From positions 1 through 64,000 of the forward strand of contig NZ_QPNC01000023.1 in the NCBI RefSeq assembly GCF_003386285.1: 64,000 nucleotides of DNA, read 5' to 3'. The notes under the pieces were generated by a model that had not been told where the DNA came from, did no database searches, and saw only the letters and a program-made list of their open reading frames with translations. Of this stretch, positions 26,302 through 34,368 are shown piece after piece; the stretch's first letter is position 1; the number at the start of each line of letters is the position of its first letter. A program made the translations under genes and the position numbers. The stretch is from Nocardiopsis sp. FIRDI 009 (GTDB taxonomy: Bacteria > Actinomycetota > Actinomycetes > Streptosporangiales > Streptosporangiaceae).

Positions 26302-27191
26302 CACGCCTCCCTCTCGACGGCGGAGGTCAGCGGCAGGCGGCGGTCCGTCTCCTGGTCGGCCCAGGTCTGGCGCACCCACCCGTGGGCGGGGTCGTCGCAG
26401 ATCCTCCAGGCGCGTTCCTCGCCGGGGCCCGCCATGACGTTCAGGTAGTACAGGTCGTATCCGGGGGCGGCCATGGAGGGGCCGTGCCACCCGTGCGGGA
26501 TGAGGACGGCGTCCTCGCTGCGGACCTCCTCGAAGACGTCGATGGGACGCTTCTCGGTCCCGTAGACCCGCTGGTAGCCGATGCCGGGGCCGGTGGGCCC
26601 CTCGGAGACCTCGTAGTAGTAGATCTCCTCCAGTTCGCACTCGGTCCCGGTGGCCTCGTCGTGCTTGTGCGGCGGGTAGGAGGACCAGTTGGACGCGGGG
26701 GTGAGCACCTCGCAGGCGATGAGCCGGTCCGCCTCGAAGGTCCCCGGTACGCAGAAGTTGTTCACCTGGCGGCTGGACTGGCCGGCGCCGCGCAGTTCGA
26801 CCGGGACGTCCTCGGCGGCGCCGTACCTGGCGGGCAGGCGCCGGTCGCAGCGCGCGGACGGGAGCGCGAACCGGCCGCCCCCGCTGCTGGTGACCGTGGC
26901 GCGGGAGTCGCGCGGCAGGTAGACGAAGTCGGTGACCCGGGTGAACACGCTCCGCCGCCCGGTGACGCGGAACTCCTGTCCGTCCACCGTGACGACGCAG
27001 CCGCCGTCCAGCGGCAGGACGAGCGTCTCGGCGTCCCCCGTGGTGATCTGCTCGGTGGCGCCGGGCGCCAGTTCCAGGACGCGCAGCCCGCAGTAGCCCC
27101 ACCCCGCGGACTCGGGGGTGATGACGGTTCGGAAGGGCTTGGCCGCGGTGCTTCCCGCAGGCAGGTAGTGCTTGGTGTCGGTCGGACTCAC
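26301..27191 (-). CDS. iolB: 5-deoxy-glucuronate isomerase
   Basis: A 296-residue bicupin of the IolB/KduI family. Segments WGYCGLRVLELAPG, NNFCVPGTFEADRLIACEV, SSYPPHKHDEA and EEIYYYEVSEGP carry the expected metal-binding His and Glu, and LIPHGWHGPSMAAPGYDLYYLNVMAG is near the C-terminus. It isomerises 5-deoxy-glucuronate to 2-deoxy-5-keto-gluconate. The GTG start overlaps the stop of the aldolase gene (GTGA), so it is coupled. Confidence 0.92.
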   Translation of the reverse strand: MSPTDTKHYLPAGSTAAKPFRTVITPESAGWGYCGLRVLELAPGATEQITTGDAETLVLPLDGGCVVTVDGQEFRVTGRRSVFTRVTDFVYLPRDSRATVTSSGGGRFALPSARCDRRLPARYGAAEDVPVELRGAGQSSRQVNNFCVPGTFEADRLIACEVLTPASNWSSYPPHKHDEATGTECELEEIYYYEVSEGPTGPGIGYQRVYGTEKRPIDVFEEVRSEDAVLIPHGWHGPSMAAPGYDLYYLNVMAGPGEERAWRICDDPAHGWVRQTWADQETDRRLPLTSAVEREA

Positions 27192-28081
27192 AGCAACCCC
27201 ACAGCGGTGTCGACGGCGGCCACGACGTCGTCGTCGGCCGGGTACAGCAGGGACCGGCCCACGGTCAGGCCGATGACGTTGGGCAGTTTGAGCGCCTCGC
27301 CCCAGCGGGCGAACGCGGCGTCGGGGTCCTGCGACAACTCCCCGCCCAGCAGGACCGTGGGCAGGGTGGAGGTGGCCACGACCCGCTCCATCTCGTCCAC
27401 GACCGGGAGCTTGAGCCAGGTGCGGGCCGAGGTGTTGCCGAGCCCGGAGCCGATGGCCACGGAGCGGGCGACCGCGTCCGGCGACAGGTCGTTGCGGACC
27501 ACGCCCCCGGTGCGGCCGGAGATGAACGGCTCGACCATCGCGATGACGCGGGCGGCGTTGAGCTCGTCGACCGCCCTGGCGCAGCTCTCCAGGGTCGGGA
27601 CGGTCCGGTCGTCGTCGTAGTCCAGCCGGAGCAGCATCTTGCCGCCCTCGAAACCCATCCGGGCGATCCCGGCGGCGTCGTAGCCGGTGAACCGGTCGTC
27701 GATCTCCCACGCGGCACCGGCCAGCCCGCCGCGGTTCATCGAGCCGAAGACCGACTTGCCGTCCAGGACCCCGCTCCCGTCGGGGTTCCGCAGCAGGAGC
27801 AGGTCCTCCAGGATGTCCGCCGTGGCCAGGACACCGGTGACGCCGGGACGCGCCAGCGCGGTGCGCAGCCGGTCGAGCAGGTCGGCGCGGTCTGCCATGG
27901 CCATCGGACGGCTGCCCGAGCGCAGCGCGCCGCGGGCGGGATGGTCGGCGGCGACGATCATCGCCTTGCCGTTCCCCGCCACGGGCGAGGCGGGCCGGAC
28001 CCGCTCGGCGGCGGCCTCGGCGATGGCGTCGGGGTGGTGCAGGCGGGTCTCGACGATGGATCTGAACAGGTCATCCGGCAT
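27188..28081 (-). CDS. Cgl0158-family aldolase-like protein of inositol cluster
   Basis: A 297-residue barrel protein of the DeoC/LacD-like family found beside iolC in Corynebacterium (Cgl0158/cg0198). Segments include VAADHPARGAL, LATADILEDLLLL, GGKMLLRLDYDDD, KLPVVDEMERV and VLLGGELSQD. No iolJ-type class II aldolase is present in the cluster, so this protein is the natural candidate for cleaving 2-deoxy-5-keto-gluconate 6-phosphate to dihydroxyacetone phosphate and malonate semialdehyde. It overlaps iolC by 11 bases. Confidence 0.78.
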   Translation of the reverse strand: MPDDLFRSIVETRLHHPDAIAEAAAERVRPASPVAGNGKAMIVAADHPARGALRSGSRPMAMADRADLLDRLRTALARPGVTGVLATADILEDLLLLRNPDGSGVLDGKSVFGSMNRGGLAGAAWEIDDRFTGYDAAGIARMGFEGGKMLLRLDYDDDRTVPTLESCARAVDELNAARVIAMVEPFISGRTGGVVRNDLSPDAVARSVAIGSGLGNTSARTWLKLPVVDEMERVVATSTLPTVLLGGELSQDPDAAFARWGEALKLPNVIGLTVGRSLLYPADDDVVAAVDTAVGLL

Positions 28082-29054
28082 GGGCCGCCTCCTCCAGTGT
28101 GGCCTCGACCTCGGCGGAGGTGGGCATGGCGTCGGAGCAGGACAGGCGGGAGGCGACGATGGCGCCCGCGGCGTTGGCGAAGCGCATGACGCGTTCGGTG
28201 TCCCACCCGGAGAGCAGGCCGTGGCACAGCGCGCCGCCGAAGGCGTCGCCCGCGCCGAGGCCGTTGACCACCTCGACCGGGACCGGAGCGACGCTGACCT
28301 GGCCGGAGTCGTCCACGGCGAGCACCCCGGCGGGTCCCCGTTTGACGACGGCGAGGTCGATTCCGGCCGCGCGCCCGGCCTTGGCCGCGGCCTGGGGGTC
28401 GCGGTCCCCGACCGCGGTCTCCCACTCGTCGAGGTTGCCCGCGGCGACGGTGGCGTACGGGAGCGCCTCGGCGACCCAGCGGCGGGCCTCCGCGCGGGAC
28501 TCCCAGAACATCGGCCGGTAGTCGAGGTCGATGACGGTGATCCCCCGCCGTCCCCGTGCCCGGAGGGCCTCCAGGGTGGCGGTGCGGCTCGGCTCCCGGC
28601 TCAGGCCGGTGACGGTCACCCAGAACACGTCCGCCGTGGCGATCGCGTCCAGGTCGAGGTCCTCGGCCCGGATCATCAGGTCGGGCGCGACGGGGTCGCG
28701 GCCGTAGAAGTACAGGGGGAAGTCGTCCGGAGGGAAGATCTCGCAGAACGTCACGGGGGTCGGCAGGTCGGCGACCGGCGTGACGAAGCGGTCGTCGACT
28801 CCGAACCCGCGCAGCGCCCGGTGGACGAACCGGCCGAAGGGGTCGTCGCCGGTGCGGGTGATCACGGCGGACCGGTGGCCGTGGCGCGCGGCGGCGACGG
28901 CGACGTTGGTGGGACTGCCGCCCAGGAACTTGCCGAAGGAGCTCACCGCGTCCAGGCCGACCCCGGTCTGCTCGGGGTAGACGTCGACGCCGACGCGGCC
29001 CATGGTGACGACGCCGAAGGGCGCGTCGGAGCTTCGGCCTGCACTGGCGTTCAC
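28071..29054 (-). CDS. iolC: 5-dehydro-2-deoxygluconokinase
   Basis: A 327-residue PfkB-family kinase. The N-terminal substrate site has MGRVGVDVYPEQ and GKFLGGSPTNVAVAAARHG; the second PfkB signature NGLGAGDAFGGAL carries the catalytic Asp. IolC phosphorylates 2-deoxy-5-keto-gluconate before aldol cleavage. It is the first gene of the operon, starting at GTG, and faces the LacI regulator across a 214-bp promoter region that contains a perfect palindrome. Confidence 0.9.
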   Translation of the reverse strand: MNASAGRSSDAPFGVVTMGRVGVDVYPEQTGVGLDAVSSFGKFLGGSPTNVAVAAARHGHRSAVITRTGDDPFGRFVHRALRGFGVDDRFVTPVADLPTPVTFCEIFPPDDFPLYFYGRDPVAPDLMIRAEDLDLDAIATADVFWVTVTGLSREPSRTATLEALRARGRRGITVIDLDYRPMFWESRAEARRWVAEALPYATVAAGNLDEWETAVGDRDPQAAAKAGRAAGIDLAVVKRGPAGVLAVDDSGQVSVAPVPVEVVNGLGAGDAFGGALCHGLLSGWDTERVMRFANAAGAIVASRLSCSDAMPTSAEVEATLEEAAHAG

Positions 29055-29168
29055 GGGGACCTCCGTGGATAGCGGTACACCGGGGCTTCTCTTCTCTTCC
29101 TCGGGTGCGGTTCGTCGGTGGTGTCCCGCGCTCCGGACGGCGCCGGCCGCGGGGGATGAACTCCCGGG

Positions 29169-29197
29169 ACTAGCGCGCTCTACTAGAGCGCTCTAGT
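29169..29197. promoter_or_regulatory. LacI-type operator between iolC and lacI gene
   Basis: ACTAGAGCGCTCTAGT at 29182-29197 is a perfect 16-bp palindrome with a central CG, the shape of LacI-family sites. Just before it ACTAGCGCGCTCTA (29169-29182) is an imperfect copy, so there may be two adjoining sites. On the leftward strand TTGCTC, 17 bases, TAGAGC could be -35 and -10 boxes that enclose the palindrome, so a bound repressor would block iolC transcription. The link to the adjacent LacI protein is inference from position. Confidence 0.75.
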
Positions 29198-29268
29198 CTG
29201 AGCAATGGTGATCCAGGTCACATGTGGTGTCAATACCCCGTTCCGGATCTGGTAGGAGAGGTAGGGCG

Positions 29269-30357
29269 ATGGGAGGCGACAGAGTGACCAACACCGACGG
29301 CGACACCGCCCCCGGGGACGACGCCTCGAAGCGTCCGAACCGGCGCGGGAACCGGCGCCCCACCATGGAGGACGTCGCCGCCCGGGTCGGGGTCTCGCGC
29401 GCCCTGGTCTCCGTGGTCTTCCGCGACGCCCCGGGTGCGAGCCCGCAGACCCGCGCGCGGGTTCTGCGCGCGGCCGAGGAGATCGGTTACCGGCCGGACG
29501 TGGCCGCGCGAACCCTGGCCAGCTCGCGGAGCCGGGTGCTCGGCGTCATGCTCACGGTGCACAACGCGTTCCACGCCGACCTCGTCGAGGCGGTGTACAC
29601 GGAGGCGGAGCTGGTCGGCTACGACGTCCTGTTGTCGGCGCACGCGCGCACCCGGCATACGGAGAAGGCGGTCGGCGCCCTGCTCGGACACCGCTGCGAG
29701 GCGCTGATCCTGCTCGGCCCCGAGACGACCACGGACTTCCTCGGCGAGGTGGTCGAACGGGTCCCCGTGGTGTCGGTCGGCCCGCGCTTCCCCGGTGTCC
29801 ACGTGGACACCGTGCGCACGGCCGAGGGCAGGGCGACCCGCCAGGCACTCGACCACCTGGGGGGACTCGGCCACCGGGACATCACCCACCTGGACGGCGG
29901 CACCGGCGCGGGATCGGCCGAGCGCAGGCGCGCCTACCGCGACTGGATGCGCCGCCGCGGCCTGGCCGACCGCGTGCGGGTCCTGCCGGGCGACCACACC
30001 GAGTCCAGCGGGGCCGAGGCCGCGCACCGGCTGCTCGCCGAGGGGCGCGTCCCCACCGCGCTGTTCGCCAGCAACGACCGGTCCGCGATCGGCTTCCTCG
30101 ACGCGATCACCCGCGCCGGGGTGCGGGTCCCCGAGGACATCTCGCTGGTCGGGTTCGACGACATCCCGCTGGCCCGGCTCGCGCACATCCAGCTGACGAC
30201 GGTCCGCCAGGACGTCCAGGGGCTGGCCCGCGCGGCCGTGCGCGCCGCCATCGACCGGTTGGCGTCGCCGGACCTGCCCCCGCGGGTCAGCGTGCTCGAA
30301 CCGGAGCTCGTGGTGCGCGGCACGACGGCCGCCCCGCGGGCCGCCGGGACCTGCTGA
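29269..30357 (+). CDS. LacI-family regulator of inositol operon
   Basis: About 362 residues. A hydrophilic 30-residue lead is followed by the helix-turn-helix and hinge helix (PTMEDVAARVGVSRALVSVV, DVAARTLASSR) and a periplasmic-binding-like effector domain ending GFDDIPLARLAHIQLTTVRQ, as in LacI/GalR proteins. It diverges from iolC and is the natural repressor of the operon, with inositol or a keto-inositol as probable inducer. ATG 29269 and GTG 29284 (GGAGG seven bases before) are both good starts. It converges with the second iolG gene, leaving only two bases between. Confidence 0.88.
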   Translation: MGGDRVTNTDGDTAPGDDASKRPNRRGNRRPTMEDVAARVGVSRALVSVVFRDAPGASPQTRARVLRAAEEIGYRPDVAARTLASSRSRVLGVMLTVHNAFHADLVEAVYTEAELVGYDVLLSAHARTRHTEKAVGALLGHRCEALILLGPETTTDFLGEVVERVPVVSVGPRFPGVHVDTVRTAEGRATRQALDHLGGLGHRDITHLDGGTGAGSAERRRAYRDWMRRRGLADRVRVLPGDHTESSGAEAAHRLLAEGRVPTALFASNDRSAIGFLDAITRAGVRVPEDISLVGFDDIPLARLAHIQLTTVRQDVQGLARAAVRAAIDRLASPDLPPRVSVLEPELVVRGTTAAPRAAGTC

Positions 30358-30359
30358 GT

Positions 30360-31364
30360 TCACGGGCGCACCTCCTCGATCCGCACCGGTCGGCCCTCCC
30401 GGCGCGACCGTTCGGCGGCGTCCGAGACCAGGACCGCCTCCAGCGCGTCGGCGACGGTGCACGGGCTGGGGCCGCCCTCGCGCACGGCGCCGAGGAAGGC
30501 CGCGATCTCGGCGCCGTAGGCGGGGGCGAACCGGGACCAGAACTCGTGGTGGGGGTCCTGGGAGGGGAAGTCCGCCCCCGCCTCGGCCGAGCGGAGGGCT
30601 GCGTGCCCGTCGAGGCCGACCGCGACGGTCCCGGCCGAACCGGCCAGCTCCATCCGCACGTCGTACCCCGCGCCGTTGTAGCGGGAGCCCTGCACGGTGG
30701 CCAGGGTCCCGTCGTCCATGCGCAGAACCGCCGCCGCGGTGTCGACGTCGTCGGCCGCGGCGAAGTACCCGGCGCCGCGGTTGGCGCCGTAGGCATGGAC
30801 CTCCGCGACCTCGCGGCCGGTGACCCAGCGCAGGATGTCGAAGTCGTGCACGAGGCAGTCGCGGAAGAGTCCGCCCGAGGTCGGCAGGTACTCGGCGGGC
30901 GGCGGCGCGGCGTCGCAGGTCACGGCGTGCACGCGGTGCAGCTCGCCCAGTTCGCCGTCGCGCAGGGCCCGCCGCGCCTCGGCGTACCCGGCGTCGAAGC
31001 GCCGCATGAAGCCGATGTGGACCAGGACCCGGCGCTTGTCGACCTCGCGCAGGACGTCGACGGTCTCCGCGACGGTGGGCGCGACCGGCTTCTCGCAGAA
31101 GACCGGCGTCCCGGCGCGGACCCCGGCCAGGATGAGCTCGGCGTGCGCGGAGGTGGCGGCGGCGACCACGAGCGCGTCGACCGCCCCGGGGTGGAGGAGG
31201 GTGTCGATGGTTCCGGCGACGTGGGCCCCGACCCGCCCGGCGACGTCGCGGGCGCGGGCGCCGTCGGCGTCCACCAGGACGAGCTCGCCGACCTCGGGCC
31301 GCGCGGCGATGGCCGCCGCGTGCGACGCACCGATGCGTCCCGCTCCCACCAGTCCGACGCGCAT
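30360..31364 (-). CDS. iolG: second inositol 2-dehydrogenase-like oxidoreductase
   Basis: A 334-residue Gfo/Idh/MocA dehydrogenase. GLVGAGRIGASH is the NAD site, FCEKPVAPT holds the catalytic lysine, and GFMRRFDAGY and FRDCLVHDFDILRWV supply the Asp/His pair. It is clearly related to the iolG at 17648 but divergent, so it may use another inositol isomer (scyllo- or chiro-) or a related sugar. ATG 31364 has GGAAGG upstream. It diverges from a GntR regulator and shares a 223-bp region with it. Confidence 0.82.
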   Translation of the reverse strand: MRVGLVGAGRIGASHAAAIAARPEVGELVLVDADGARARDVAGRVGAHVAGTIDTLLHPGAVDALVVAAATSAHAELILAGVRAGTPVFCEKPVAPTVAETVDVLREVDKRRVLVHIGFMRRFDAGYAEARRALRDGELGELHRVHAVTCDAAPPPAEYLPTSGGLFRDCLVHDFDILRWVTGREVAEVHAYGANRGAGYFAAADDVDTAAAVLRMDDGTLATVQGSRYNGAGYDVRMELAGSAGTVAVGLDGHAALRSAEAGADFPSQDPHHEFWSRFAPAYGAEIAAFLGAVREGGPSPCTVADALEAVLVSDAAERSRREGRPVRIEEVRP

Positions 31365-31483
31365 GCCCACCCCTTCCGGTGTCCGGGCTCCGGGACCGGT
31401 CGGCCCCGGGGTTCACGTGGCTGTTCCGTGGGTCACAGCCACGGCCCCATGTTCACTCGGGCGAAACAGACCTGTCAATAGTT

Positions 31484-31493
31484 TGTCTAGACA
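31484..31493. promoter_or_regulatory. HutC/GntR-type operator palindrome
   Basis: TGTCTAGACA is a perfect palindrome with the GTnTAnAC core described for HutC-subfamily GntR regulators. It sits in an AT-richer patch between the second iolG and the divergent GntR/UTRA gene, about 95 bp before the GntR start and 120 bp before the iolG start. It probably controls both genes. Confidence 0.7.
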
Positions 31494-31587
31494 TAATTAC
31501 CTATGAACGTAAAGACAACCGGGCATCATTACACTGACCGGGGGAGGGCGACTCCTCCGAGGCCGCACACGACGAACGGACGCGCAC

Positions 31588-32328
31588 GTGACCGAGACCC
31601 CGCTGTCGATCCCGATCGACCGGTCCAGCCCGGTACCCCTGTACTTCCAGGTAGCCCAGGAGCTGGAGCGGCGCATCACGTCGGGCGAGCTGGCCGTGGG
31701 CACGCGCCTGGAGAACGAACTCGTCCTCGCCGAACGGCTCGGGCTGTCCCGGCCCACGCTCCGCCGCTCCATCGAGTACCTGGTGGACCGGGGACTCCTG
31801 GTCCGCAAACGCGGCGTGGGAACCCAGGTCGTCATGCCCCGCGTACGCCGACCGCTGGAGCTGTCCAGCCTGTACGACGACCTGAGCCGCGCCGGGGAGC
31901 ACCCCCGGACCGAGGTCCTGAGGCTGGCCGTGGAGGCCCCGCCGGACGCGGTCGCCGCCTCGCTGGAGGTCGATCCCGGCACCGAGGTGTACGTGCTGGA
32001 GCGGCTCCGCTACGCGCGCGACGAACCGCTGGCCCTCATGCACAACTACCTGCCCGTCGGGCTGGTCGACCTCGACGAGGGAAAACTCGCCCACCAGGGG
32101 CTCTACCAGCTGCTGCGGGCGGCGGGCGTCACGCTGAAGATCGCCTCGCAGAGCATCGGGGCGCGCAACGCCACGGCCGCGGAGGCGCGCGTGCTCGACG
32201 AGACGCGCGGGGCCCCGCTGCTGACCATGGAGCGCACCGTCTACGACGACGTCGGCCGGGTGGTCGAGGTCGGATCGCACGTGTACCGGGCCTCGCGCTA
32301 CTCCTTCGAGCTCACCCTGACCGACTGA
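31588..32328 (+). CDS. GntR-family regulator, UTRA domain
   Basis: A 246-residue HutC-type regulator. The N-terminal winged helix is PLYFQVAQELERRI, LENELVLAERLGLSRPTLRR and DRGLLVRKRGVGTQV. From about residue 85 a UTRA ligand domain follows, with EVYVLERLRYARDEPLALMHNYLP and a final RASRYSFELTLTD. It diverges from the second iolG gene, which is the likely target; the ligand may be an inositol derivative. GTG start. Confidence 0.87.
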   Translation: MTETPLSIPIDRSSPVPLYFQVAQELERRITSGELAVGTRLENELVLAERLGLSRPTLRRSIEYLVDRGLLVRKRGVGTQVVMPRVRRPLELSSLYDDLSRAGEHPRTEVLRLAVEAPPDAVAASLEVDPGTEVYVLERLRYARDEPLALMHNYLPVGLVDLDEGKLAHQGLYQLLRAAGVTLKIASQSIGARNATAAEARVLDETRGAPLLTMERTVYDDVGRVVEVGSHVYRASRYSFELTLTD

Positions 32329-32435
32329 CCCTCTCCGCGAACCCCCGCGATCGTGTCGTCACCGTGCGCTACGTTCCTGCCATGAGAAGACCGGCAGTAC
32401 TAGAGTGGCCCCAGGAATCGACCGTGGAGGATTCG

Positions 32436-33032
32436 ATGACCGCCGAGCCGCTCCCTGAATGGTTCACCCCACCACCCGGCGGCTGGACCGCCGATGACAT
32501 GGACGAACTTCCCCCGGGAGCCCCCCGGATGGAACTCATCGACGGAGCGCTCGTTTTGCTGTCCCCCCAGACCAAGTTCCACGCCAAGGTCATGCTCCGC
32601 CTGGTGGCCGCCCTGGAAGAGGTGGCCCCGGAAGGCATCGACATCCTGCACGAGATGACCATGAAGCTGGGCAAGTACCAGCGGCCGGAACCGGACGTCC
32701 TCGTCTACAGGTACGAGGAGGGGGACGACGACCGCCTCGACTGGTACAGGGCCACCCACGTCCCGCCCGAGGACGTGCTCATCGCCGTCGAGATCGTGTC
32801 CGAGGAGTCCCAGGACCGGGACCGCACCACCAAACCGCTCAAGTACGCCCAGGCGGGCATCCCCCACTTCTGGCGGATCGAGCCTGAGAAGAACGGCCCC
32901 GCGATCCACGTCTACGAGCTCGACGGGACGCGGGACCCCAGGTACGTCCCGATCACCATTGCCCGGGAGCGGCTCAAACTGGACGTCCCGTTCCCCATGG
33001 ACATCGACGTGAGGGCACTGGCCCGGAGGTAA
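32436..33032 (+). CDS. Uma2-family (DUF820) nuclease-like protein
   Basis: A 198-residue member of the Uma2/DUF820 family with a PD-(D/E)XK nuclease fold. The likely catalytic residues are D in RPEPDVLVY, E in IAVEIVSEES and K in TTKPLKYAQAGIPHFW. Such genes occur in many copies in actinobacteria and cyanobacteria and their biological role is unclear. GGAGG lies five bases before the ATG. Nothing beside it suggests a toxin-antitoxin or defence partner. Confidence 0.8.
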   Translation: MTAEPLPEWFTPPPGGWTADDMDELPPGAPRMELIDGALVLLSPQTKFHAKVMLRLVAALEEVAPEGIDILHEMTMKLGKYQRPEPDVLVYRYEEGDDDRLDWYRATHVPPEDVLIAVEIVSEESQDRDRTTKPLKYAQAGIPHFWRIEPEKNGPAIHVYELDGTRDPRYVPITIARERLKLDVPFPMDIDVRALARR

Positions 33033-33078
33033 CACCATCTGTCCGGCACGGCGTCGACCGGGTCTCGGTCGGACCTGC

Positions 33079-33096
33079 CGCGGCGGTCCCGCCGCG
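33079..33096. terminator. hairpin between converging Uma2 and ROK genes
   Basis: CGCGGCGG (33079-33086) and CCGCCGCG (33089-33096) form a perfect stem with a two-base centre. It lies midway between the converging stops of the Uma2 and ROK kinase genes. Confidence 0.45.
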
Positions 33097-33186
33097 AGGG
33101 TGGCGAAGCCCTCCGGACTGTCGGGGACGGCGACGGACACTGTCACCGTCGGGGCCTTCCTTCCCCGCCGTGCGCCGGCCGGGCGG

Positions 33187-34176
33187 TCAGTGCTCCCGGT
33201 CCGGAAGCGTCTCCCGCGCCAGTGCGGCGGCACCGATCAGCCCCGCCTCGTTGCCCAGCGCCGCCGCGACCACACGCGCGGTCGGCCGGTAGCCCCGCCC
33301 GGTCAGGTTGCGCTCGAAAGCGGTCCGGGCCGGGCCGAGCAGCAGCTCACCGGCCTCCGACACCCCGCCGCCGATGATGAACAGCTCCGGGTCGAACGCG
33401 GCCGCCAGGTTGGCCAGGCCGGTACCCAGCCACGTCCCCACGTCCTCCAGGATCTCCACGCACGCCCGATCGCCCTTGCTCGCCAGCTCACTGACCAGGG
33501 GTCCGGTGATCAGGTCGGCGTCACCGCCCACGGCCTGGTGCAGCACCCGGGCCACGGGCGACTCGGCGCGCACCAGTTCCCGGGCCTCCCGGGTCACGGC
33601 GTTCCCGCTCGCGTACTGCTCCCAGCAGCCCCGGTTGCCGCATTCACACCGGTGGCCGCCCGGGACCACCGTCATGTGGCCGAACTCCCCCGCCAGCCCG
33701 TAGCGGCCGCGGTGCAGCCGTCCGCCGAGGACCACCGCCCCGCCGATCCCGGTGCCCAGGTTCACCACCACGACGTTGTCCACGCCCTGCCCCGCCCCGG
33801 CGCGCACCTCCGCCCAGGCGGCGGCGTTGGCGTCGTTCTCCACCACGACCGGCAGGTCGAGCCGGTCGGAGAGCGCGTCACGGAGCGGCTCCCGGCGCCA
33901 TGACAGGTGCGGGGCGAACAGGACGTTCGCGCGCTGCTCGTCGACGAACCCCGCGGCGCCCACTCCCACGGCGACCACCGTGAACTCCCGCATCAGTTCC
34001 CGGACGACACCGACGATCGTCTCCTCGACGACGGCCGGGCTCTTGCTCCGCTCCGGAGTCTCGGTCCGCAGGCGGGCCAGCACGTGTCCCTCGGCCGTGA
34101 CCACACCGGCGGCCACCTTGGTCCCGCCGATGTCCACCCCGATCGTCAGGGCGTCCTCGGCCCGTGGCTCCGTCAT
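33187..34176 (-). CDS. ROK-family sugar kinase (glucokinase-like)
   Basis: A 329-residue ROK protein. ATP and sugar sites are VDIGGTKVAAGV, VENDANAAAWAE and NLGTGIGGAVVLGGRLHRG; the ROK zinc site is GHRCECGNRGCWEQ. The full motif set suggests an active glucokinase or N-acetylhexosamine kinase rather than a ROK repressor (no helix-turn-helix is present). ATG 34176 has GGAG seven bases upstream. It lies just after the glmM terminator and probably has its own promoter. Glucose is the default substrate. Confidence 0.85.
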   Translation of the reverse strand: MTEPRAEDALTIGVDIGGTKVAAGVVTAEGHVLARLRTETPERSKSPAVVEETIVGVVRELMREFTVVAVGVGAAGFVDEQRANVLFAPHLSWRREPLRDALSDRLDLPVVVENDANAAAWAEVRAGAGQGVDNVVVVNLGTGIGGAVVLGGRLHRGRYGLAGEFGHMTVVPGGHRCECGNRGCWEQYASGNAVTREARELVRAESPVARVLHQAVGGDADLITGPLVSELASKGDRACVEILEDVGTWLGTGLANLAAAFDPELFIIGGGVSEAGELLLGPARTAFERNLTGRGYRPTARVVAAALGNEAGLIGAAALARETLPDREH

Positions 34177-34202
34177 ACGTTCACTCCAGTGTCCCGACAC
34201 GC

Positions 34203-34238
34203 GATGACCGGGGGCCGTCGGGACGGCCCCCGGTCATC
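34203..34238 (-). terminator. long perfect terminator hairpin after glmM
   Basis: A 17-bp perfect inverted repeat: GATGACCGGGGGCCGTC (34203-34219), two bases, then its complement to 34238. It lies 131 bp after the glmM stop and 26 bp before the ROK kinase start on the same strand. It should separate the two transcription units. Confidence 0.8.
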
Positions 34239-34368
34239 ACAACGCTCACACGCCCGTCTCTCTGCCCACAGACCTCGGCTCCGTTCCGTTCCACCGGTCA
34301 CCCGAGGGGGTTCGTCGCTCGGGCGCCGGCAGGGTGCTGACGGACAGGGCTGCGCCGAAGGCGTCCGT

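Noticed and set aside
26302-27102. N-terminal extension of the iolD frame
   Set aside because: Arg/Gly/Ala-rich shadow over iolB; the conserved IolD start begins at 26301.
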